Both the position numbers and the translations under genes were made by a program. A stretch of DNA of 15,797 nucleotides from Trachelipus rathkii (lineage: Eukaryota > Arthropoda > Malacostraca > Isopoda > Trachelipodidae), in NCBI GenBank assembly GCA_015478945.1, contig JABUQX010078740.1, forward strand, positions 25,001 to 40,797, in the 5' to 3' direction. The notes beneath the pieces are model-generated. The model ran no database searches. It saw only the letters and a program-made list of their open reading frames with translations, and was not told where the DNA came from. Positions 9,223 to 15,797 of this stretch are shown here, piece by piece (the stretch's first letter is position 1; every line of letters starts with the position of its first letter).

Positions 9223-10377
9223 TTAATTGGGATTTATGATTACATTCATATCTGCACTCGGAACATGCTTACGCATGATGTGTCTTTTTAAGTAATATTT
9301 CCGATTACATTCATAACTGCACTCGGCACATTTAAATAACTTTGTATTTCGATGCACAAACATGTGCTTTTTTAAGTTTCCTTTATGATTACATTCATAG
9401 CTGCACTCGGAACATTTCAACAATTTTATATTTTCATGATTTAGCAAGTGGATTTTTAGGTATCTTTTATCATTACATTCATAGCTGCACTCAGAACATT
9501 TAAATAACTTTGCATTTCGATGCACAAGCATATGTGTTTTTAAGTTATCTTTCCGATTACATTCATAGTTGCAGTTAGAACATTTAAACAATTTTATATT
9601 TTCATGATTTAGCAAGTGGATTTTTAGGTTTCTTTTATTATTACATTCATAGCTGCACTCAGAACATTTAAATAACTTTGTATTTCGATGCACAAGCATA
9701 TGTGATTTTAAGCTTCCTTTATGATTACATTCATAGCTGCACTCAAAACATTTAAATTTTTTTATATTTTCATGATCTAGCAAGTGGATTTTTAAGCTTC
9801 TTTTCTCATTACATTCATAGGTGCACTCAGAACATTTAAATAACTTTATATTTCGATGAACAAGCATGTGTGATTTTAAGTGTTCTTTCCGATTACATTC
9901 ATAGCTGCACTCAGAACATTTAAACAATTTTATATTTTCATGATTTAGCAAGTGGACTTTTAGTGAACTTTTATAATTACATTCATAGCTGCATTCAGAA
10001 CATCTAAACAACTTTATATTTTGATGCACAAGCATATGTGTCTTTAGGTATCTTTTCGTATTACATTTATAGGTGCAATAGGCACAATTGAACAATTTCA
10101 TATTGCTGTGAATTAGCAAATGATTATTAAGGTTAGATTTTTTATTAAATTCATAACTGCAATGTACACATTTAAACTTTCTTTTGTTATGTATCTTTAA
10201 ATGACTTTTCAACTTGTCATTGCTTTTAAAACTAAAATTACAAAATCTGCAACTGAGATGTTTTAGAGGACTCTTTTTAATGGTTTGATCAAGCGTTACT
10301 GACGTTTGAGGTCTGCTTCTTGAACTACTTTTCATTTTGGAACCCTTTTCTTCTTCACCAGCATCGCCAAGGAGTGT
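9223..10377 (-). CDS. Twelve-finger C2H2 zinc-finger protein, probable last coding exon
   Basis: The reading frame is open for about 384 codons and stops at 9223-9225. Counting from the in-frame GTG codon at 10383, twelve fingers begin at Cys residues 45, 72, 100, 128 and then every 28 residues to 352. All have CxxC and HxxxH, except the last, which has HIMRKH (HxxxxH). The hydrophobic residue between the Cys and His pairs is Cys in fingers 3-12 (SYECN). Linkers are HRNIKLFK or HENIKLFK, not the usual TGEKP. A basic/Ser region precedes the fingers. Such proteins are usually nuclear DNA-binding regulators; the target is unknown. There is no upstream ATG. Either the exon begins after a splice acceptor (CAG at 10378-10380, T-rich tract before it), which I prefer, or translation begins at the in-frame ATG at 10333-10335. 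ATTAAA on the minus strand at 9126-9131 is a possible poly(A) signal. It is the only intact coding sequence in the window. Confidence 0.85.
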   Translation of the reverse strand, partial: TLLGDAGEEEKGSKMKSSSRSRPQTSVTLDQTIKKSPLKHLSCRFCNFSFKSNDKLKSHLKIHNKRKFKCVHCSYEFNKKSNLNNHLLIHSNMKLFNCAYCTYKCNTKRYLKTHMLVHQNIKLFRCSECSYECNYKSSLKVHLLNHENIKLFKCSECSYECNRKEHLKSHMLVHRNIKLFKCSECTYECNEKRSLKIHLLDHENIKKFKCFECSYECNHKGSLKSHMLVHRNTKLFKCSECSYECNNKRNLKIHLLNHENIKLFKCSNCNYECNRKDNLKTHMLVHRNAKLFKCSECSYECNDKRYLKIHLLNHENIKLLKCSECSYECNHKGNLKKHMFVHRNTKLFKCAECSYECNRKYYLKRHIMRKHVPSADMNVIINPN

Positions 10378-10380
10378 CTG
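10378..10380 (-). promoter_or_regulatory. Candidate 3' splice acceptor (CAG) of the zinc-finger exon
   Basis: On the minus strand a T-rich stretch (10390-10425, with a run of nine T) leads to TTGATTTGTGCAG, and the open frame continues as ACACTCCTTGGCGATGC. No ATG lies in frame upstream, which favours an acceptor here over a translation start. The partner exon is not visible in the window. Confidence 0.5.
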
Positions 10381-10474
10381 CACAAATCAATAATATAAAT
10401 AATAATAAAAAAAAAATTATATGTATGAAGCATAAAATTTATATACATTATAATGTGTATTAAATATAAAATAA

Positions 10475-11306
10475 TTACTTTAAAATGATAAGGGGAACAA
10501 AACTTGAAATTCGGTGGGGATCAGTTGAAGCCATCTTGGCTTCTCTGTCAGCCGTTTCGTTGCCAGCCACCTCCACATGGGAGGGGATCCTGTATACAAA
10601 GTGACCTGATTCATTCTGGTGTGAAGTCGATGGAGGAATCGTTGAATAACCAACACCAGAGGACTTGAAGGGCATTTATGGCCCTACGAGAGTCAAGAGT
10701 AAATCACATATAAGGCATCTACAGTGATAAAAAGAATCCTAGAGGGTGCTATTAAAATGGCAACCAGCTCCGCCGTGAATGTCGGGGCAAAATGAGAAAG
10801 TTGCGGTCCGGGAAAACCACAGAAGCGCCAACTCAGGTGACCATTTTAGAGAATACGCCCGTAGCGATCCGAAGGCCTGCATTTTGGACAGGATCAAGGG
10901 TTCGAAGTAAGGTGGCCGAGGAATGACCATACACAACACTTCCGTAGTTTAATTTGGACAAAGCCAGAGCGGAGTGTAGGCGCTGGAGGGATCTGCGGTC
11001 AGCCCCCCCCAAAACTATGCACCGAGATGACGGAGAAGGTCAAGAACCTTGGAACATTGAGCTTTCAGGTGCATAATATGTGGAGTATAAGGTTTTCATT
11101 GAAGACGAGTCCAAGGAATTTGATTTCTGACACTACCAGAACGGGTTCTCCACTTAAGGCGAGAGTCGGCTGGGGAAAAAGGCGGTTACCACTCCCACCC
11201 TTCTTCCGAAACAATACAGCCGTTGTTTTAGAAGGGGAAAACCGAAATCCATGCGAATCGCCCCAGTCAGTGATTTTATTGATGACCAACTGAAGGCGAT
11301 GCTAAA
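10475..11306 (-). pseudogene. Jockey-like LINE fragment: RT end plus RNase H remnants
   Basis: Read on the minus strand from 11306, the text is HRLQLVINKITDWG, then DSHGFRFSPSKTTAVLFRKK, LALSGEPVLVVSEIKFLGLV and FNENLIL. This is the palm end and thumb start of a reverse transcriptase (family 'LQxxINKIxDWxxxxGFRFSxxKT'). Damaged pieces follow: SPELALLWFS near 10830, then APTFTAELVAILIA near 10765-10795, the 'TAEL' glutamate motif of an RNase H. 10475-10675 gives FVYRIPSHVEVAGNETADRE, matching the RNase H 'WxPSHVGVxGNExADxxAK' motif with W lost. Several frame changes and stops separate the pieces, so the copy is dead. In the 5' direction it meets the 34/36-bp minisatellite at once, and the catalytic YxDD segment is not seen. 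It lies on the same strand as the zinc-finger exon, about 100 bases upstream of it. Confidence 0.8.
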
Positions 11307-14300
11307 GGTGTGACACACGGGCTCCAGAAACATAAAAGTAAAGGTGTGACACACGGGCTCCAGAAACATAAAAGTATAGGTGTGACACACGGGCTCCAGA
11401 AACATAAAAGTATAGGTGTGACACACGGGCTCCAGAAAAATAAAAGTATAGGTGTGACACACGGGCTCCAGAAACAAAAGTAAAGGTGTGACACACGGGC
11501 TTCAGAAACAAAAGTAAAGGTGTGACACACGGGCTCCAGAAACATAAAAGTAAAGGTGTGACACACGGGATTCAGAAACATAAAAGTAAAGGTGTGACAC
11601 ACGGGCTCCATAAACATAAAAGTAAAGGTGTGACACACGGGCTTCAGAAACAAAAGTAAAGGTGTGACACACGGGCTCCAGAAACATAAAAGTAAAGGTG
11701 TGACACACAGGCTCCAGAAACATAAAAGTAAAGGTGTGACACACGAGCTTCAGAAACAAAAGTAAAGGTGTGACACACGGGCTCCAGAAACAAAAGTAAA
11801 GGTGTGACACACGGGCTCCAGAAACAAAAGTAAAGGTGTGACACACGGAGAAACATAAAAGTAAAGATGACACACACAGGCTCCAGAAACATAAAAGTAA
11901 AGGTGTACACACGGGCTCCAGAAACATAAAAGTAAAGGTGTGACACACGGGCTCCAGAAACATAAAAGGTGTGACACACGGGCTCCAGAAACATAAAAGT
12001 AAAGGTAACACACGGGCTCCAGAAACATTAAAGTAAAGGTGTGACACACGGGCTCCAGAAACAAAAGTAAAGGTGACACACGTTTTCCAAAAACATAAAA
12101 GTAAAGGTGTAACACAAGGGCTCCCGAAACAAAAGTAAAGGTGACACACGGGCTCAAGAAACATAAAAGTAAAGGTGTGACACACGGGCTTCAGAAACAA
12201 AAGTAAAGGTGTACACACGAGCTCCAGAAACATAAAAGTAAAGGTGTGACACACAGGCTCCAGAAACATAAAAGTAAAGGTGACACACACGGGATCCAGA
12301 AACATAAAAGTACAGGTGTGACACACGGGCTCCAGAAACATAAAGTAAAGGTGTGACACGCGGGTTACATAAACATAAAAGTAAAGGTGTAACACACGGG
12401 ATCAAATGTGTGACACACGGGCTCCAGAAACATAAAAGTAAAGGTGTGACACACGGGCTCCAGAAACATAAAAGTAAAGGTGTGACACACGGGCTCCAGA
12501 AACATAAAAGTATAGATGTGACACACGGGCTCCAAAAACATAAAAGTATAGGTGTGACACACGGGCTCCAGAAACATAAAAGTAAAGGTGTGACACACGG
12601 GCTCCAGAAACAAAAGTAAAGGTGTGACACACGGGCTCCAGAAACATAAAAGTAAAGGTGTGACACACGGCTCCAGAAACAAAAGTAAAGGTGTGACACA
12701 CGGGCTCCAGAAACATAAGTAGAGGTGACACACACGGGCTCCAGAAACAAAAGTAAAGGTGTGACACACGGGCTCCAGAAACATAAAAGTAAAGGTGTGA
12801 CACACGGGGTCCAGAAACAAAAGTAAAGGTGTGACACACGGGCTCCAGAAACAAAAGTAAAGGTGTGACACACAGGGCTCCAGAAACATAAAAGTAAAGG
12901 TGTGACACACGGGCTTCAGAAACAAAAGTAAAGGTGTGACACACGGGCTCCAGAAACATAAAAGTAAAGGTGTGACACACAGGCTCCAGAAACATAAAAG
13001 TAAAGGTGTGACACACGAGCTTCAGAAACAAAAGTAAAGGTGTGACACACGGGCTCCAGAAACAAAAGTAAAGGTGTGACACACGGGTTCCAGAAACAAA
13101 AGTAAAGGTGACACACACGGGCTCCAGAAACATAAAAGTATAGGTGTGACACACGGGCTCCAGAAACATAAAAGTAAAGGTGTGACACACGGGCTCCAGA
13201 AACATAAAAGTAAAGGTGTGACACACGGGCTCCAGAAACATAAAAGTAAAGGTGACACATACGGGCTCCAGAAACATCAAAGGTGTGACACACGGGCTCC
13301 AGAAACAAAAGTAAAGGTGTGACACAAGGGCTCCAGAAACATATAAGTAAAGGTGTGACACACGGGCTTCAGAAACAAAAGTAAAGGTGTGACACACGGG
13401 CTCCAGAAACATTAAAGTAAAGGTGTGACACACAGGCTCCAGAAACATAAAAGTAAAGGTGACACACGAGCTTCAGAAACATAAAAGTAAAGGTGTGACA
13501 CACGGGCTCCAGAAACAAAAGTAAAGGTGTGACACACGGGCTACAGAAACATAAAAGTAAAGGTGTGACACACGGGCTCCAGAAACATAAAAGTATAGGT
13601 GTGACACACGGGCTCCAGAAACAAAAGTAAAGGTGTGACACACGGGCTCCAGAAACAAAAATAAAGCTGTGACACACGGGCTCCAGAAACATAAAAGGTG
13701 TGACACACGGGCTCCAGAAACAAAAGTAAAGGTAACACACGGGCTCCAGAAACATTAAAGTAAAGGTGTGACACACGGGCTCCAGAAACAAAAGTAAAGG
13801 TGACACACGGGTTCCAAAAACATAAAAGTAAAGGTGTAACACAAGGGCTCCCGAAACAAAAGTAAAGGTGACACACGGGCTCAAGAAACATAAAAGTAAA
13901 GGTGTGACACACGGGCTTCAGAAACAAAAGTAAAGGTGTACACACGAGCTCCAGAAACAAAAGTAAAGGTGTGACACACAGGCTCCAGAAACATAAAAGT
14001 AAAGGTGACACACACGGGATCCAGAAACATAAAAGTACAGGTGTGACACACGGGCTCCAGAAACAAAGTAAAGGTGTGACACACGGGTTACATAAACATA
14101 AAAGTAAAGGTGTAACACACAGGCTCCAGAAACATAAAAGGTGACACACGGGCTCCAGAAACATAAAAGTAAATGTGTGACACACGGGCTCCAGAAACAT
14201 AAAAGTAAAGGTGTGACACACGGGCTCCAGAAACATAAAAGTATAGATGTGACACACGGGCTCCAAAAAACAAAAGTAAAGGTGTGACACACGGGCTCCA

Positions 14301-14420
14301 GAAACATAAAAGTAAAGGTGTGACACACGGGCTCCAGAAACAAAAGTAAAGGTGTGACACACGGGCTCCAGAAACATAAAAGTAAAGGTGTGACACACGG
14401 GCTCCAGAAACAAAAGTAAA
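11304..14420. repeat. 34/36-bp minisatellite, 3.1 kb, roughly 88 copies
   Basis: The unit is GGTGTGACACACGGGCTCC, then AGAAACATAAAAGTAAA (36 bases). A common short form lacks two bases (AAACAAAAG for AAACATAAAAG). Other recurrent variants are GGTGACACAC (deletion), GGGCTTCAG, CGAGCTTCAG, CACAGGCTCC, GTATAGATGTG and ACATTAAAG. The unit contains GTGTG-A-CACAC, a short inverted repeat. The 36-base form is twelve codons, so all three minus frames stay open for long stretches (VSGARVSHLYFY, CFWSPCVTPLLL and MFLEPVCHTFTF). The 34-base forms shift the frame. These long ORFs are artefacts of the repeat. On the minus strand the final unit runs into the LINE reverse-transcriptase fragment. Confidence 0.97.
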
Positions 14421-14926
<506 letters not shown>

Positions 14927-15720
14927 CTATGAAAAACTTACATTCATGTCCTCCAGGCATTCCTTTACTGACTCAATCCACTTTTTTTTCAGTCTCCCAG
15001 CCGGTCGATTCCCAGCACACTCACTACTATACATCTGTTTAACCAACTGACTATTATCCATCCTTTCTATAAGACCAAACCATCTCAATGGACTCTCGTT
15101 TATTCTCTCATTTACGCCTTTCCTCACACCACACAACTCTCTAATGCATTCATTCCTCATTTTATCAATTCTTCTCACACCTAACACTCCCCTAAGATTG
15201 TCCATCTGAACACATTGTATCTTAGATCTATACTTTTTATTCCAGACCATAGTTTCACTACTATACATTAACATATGCAACATACCCTCCTGCAAAACTA
15301 AAGCGCACTCAAGATTTAGAATCTTTACATCCACCAAGGATTTAATTGCATCAGTCACCTACCTACCATACATTACTTTCCTACAACATGCTGCATCATC
15401 CATTCCCTTTCCATCCAACATATATCCTGAATATTTAAACTCAGATACTTGTTCCAGGTGTTCACCATCCAACATGACTTCACACCGCGGACTTTCCTCA
15501 ATCACTACCATAACCTTACTCATATCTACATTTACTTTTAAACCCCTCCTTTTACACACCCTGACAAACCGCTCTATCAATCCTAACTCTCTCTTCAGAT
15601 TCTAAACACAAAACCAAATCATCCACATGCAATAAGCAGGGCCCGTCCACTCTCTTCCATTTTCCATCATTCTAACACACCTTCCTCCACCCCTACCTCT
15701 AATTCTTTCATAACCCCTTA
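14927..15720 (-). pseudogene. LINE reverse transcriptase, C-terminal half, decayed
   Basis: On the minus strand the order fits a non-LTR reverse transcriptase. Near 15655-15700 it reads RMMENGREWTGP. HVDDLVLCLESEERV follows, with HVDD at 15618-15629 in place of the catalytic YADD. After a frame change comes FVRVCKRRGLKVNVDMSKVM and VSEFKYSGYMLDG. A stop follows at 15359-15361, in the same frame as the next piece. Then come IKSLVDVKILNLECALVLQE, YSSETMVWNKKYRSK, VQMDNLRGVLGVRRIDK, CIRELCGVRKGVNERI and LRWFGLIERM, then NRPAGRLKKKWIESVKECLE. I recognise this text style as a very common LINE of decapod crustaceans, from memory only. The frameshift, the internal stop and the Tyr-to-His change at the active site show it is inactive. 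The 5' part continues outside or is truncated near 15720. Confidence 0.85.
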
Positions 15721-15797
15721 GCATGGCACGAAAACGCAGAGCGTTTCACGATAAATGCGAAAACGGCTAAACACCCAAATCGACTGAACGAAGTACG
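15721..15797. other. Unassigned window end
   Basis: Seventy-seven bases (ATGGCACGAAAACGCAGAGC, then CGTTTCACGATAAATGCG) with no recognisable feature. It could be the flank of the 5'-truncated LINE. Confidence 0.3.

Noticed and set aside
10739..11293. Plus-strand ORF at 11027-11293 and minus ORF at 10739-10939
   Set aside because: The plus frame is antisense to the reverse-transcriptase text. The minus one is a mixed-frame reading of the LINE, in which only a short piece (SPELALLWFS) matches.
11304..14420. CRISPR array
   Set aside because: The repeats are directly adjacent with no unique spacers, and the surrounding DNA is eukaryotic.

Overview
The window looks like transposon-rich, gene-poor nuclear DNA from an animal, most likely an arthropod. 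A decapod crustacean is my best guess. The reasons are long (AT)n arrays at nearly every element border, several decayed LINEs resembling those I remember from crab and shrimp genomes, hAT DNA transposons, and one array-type C2H2 zinc-finger exon. There are no bacterial features. All family assignments come from reading translations against remembered family motifs; no alignment or search was run.

Layout. 1-2125: AT-rich DNA, then a decayed hAT transposase whose C-terminal signature block has been expanded into a 32-bp minisatellite of about 34 copies (944-2049). 2130-2619: 3' end of a Jockey-like LINE running into (AT)n. 2620-2858: a tRNA-derived SINE with Pol III A and B boxes. 2859-5639: a second hAT element with CAGTGGCG ends and ATATATAT on both sides. 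It carries a multiply frameshifted transposase (3636-4558), several (AT)n arrays and a nested repeat built from GGCGCATA motifs (4703-5462). 5871-7690: a LINE with endonuclease-domain motifs, split by a 709-bp inverted-repeat element (6079-6787). 7692-9056: a third hAT remnant ending in a GGAGTC/GGAGCC hairpin terminus. 9223-10377 (minus): the only intact coding exon, with twelve C2H2 fingers and a splice acceptor. 10475-11306 (minus): a Jockey-like LINE fragment with RT and RNase H parts. 11304-14420: a second, 34/36-bp minisatellite of roughly 88 copies. 14644-15720: (AT)n followed by the 3' half of another LINE reverse transcriptase (minus).

The most interesting result is that both minisatellites appear to be expanded transposon coding sequence. 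The 32-bp unit encodes the hAT signature NATSVPSER, and intact transposase-like flanks lie on both sides of the array. The 36-bp unit, read on the minus strand as VSGARVSHL, continues into the LINE reverse transcriptase LQLVINKITDWG with one stop between. Apart from the zinc-finger exon, nothing here looks like a working gene. The window is mainly a record of nested insertion, decay and satellite birth.
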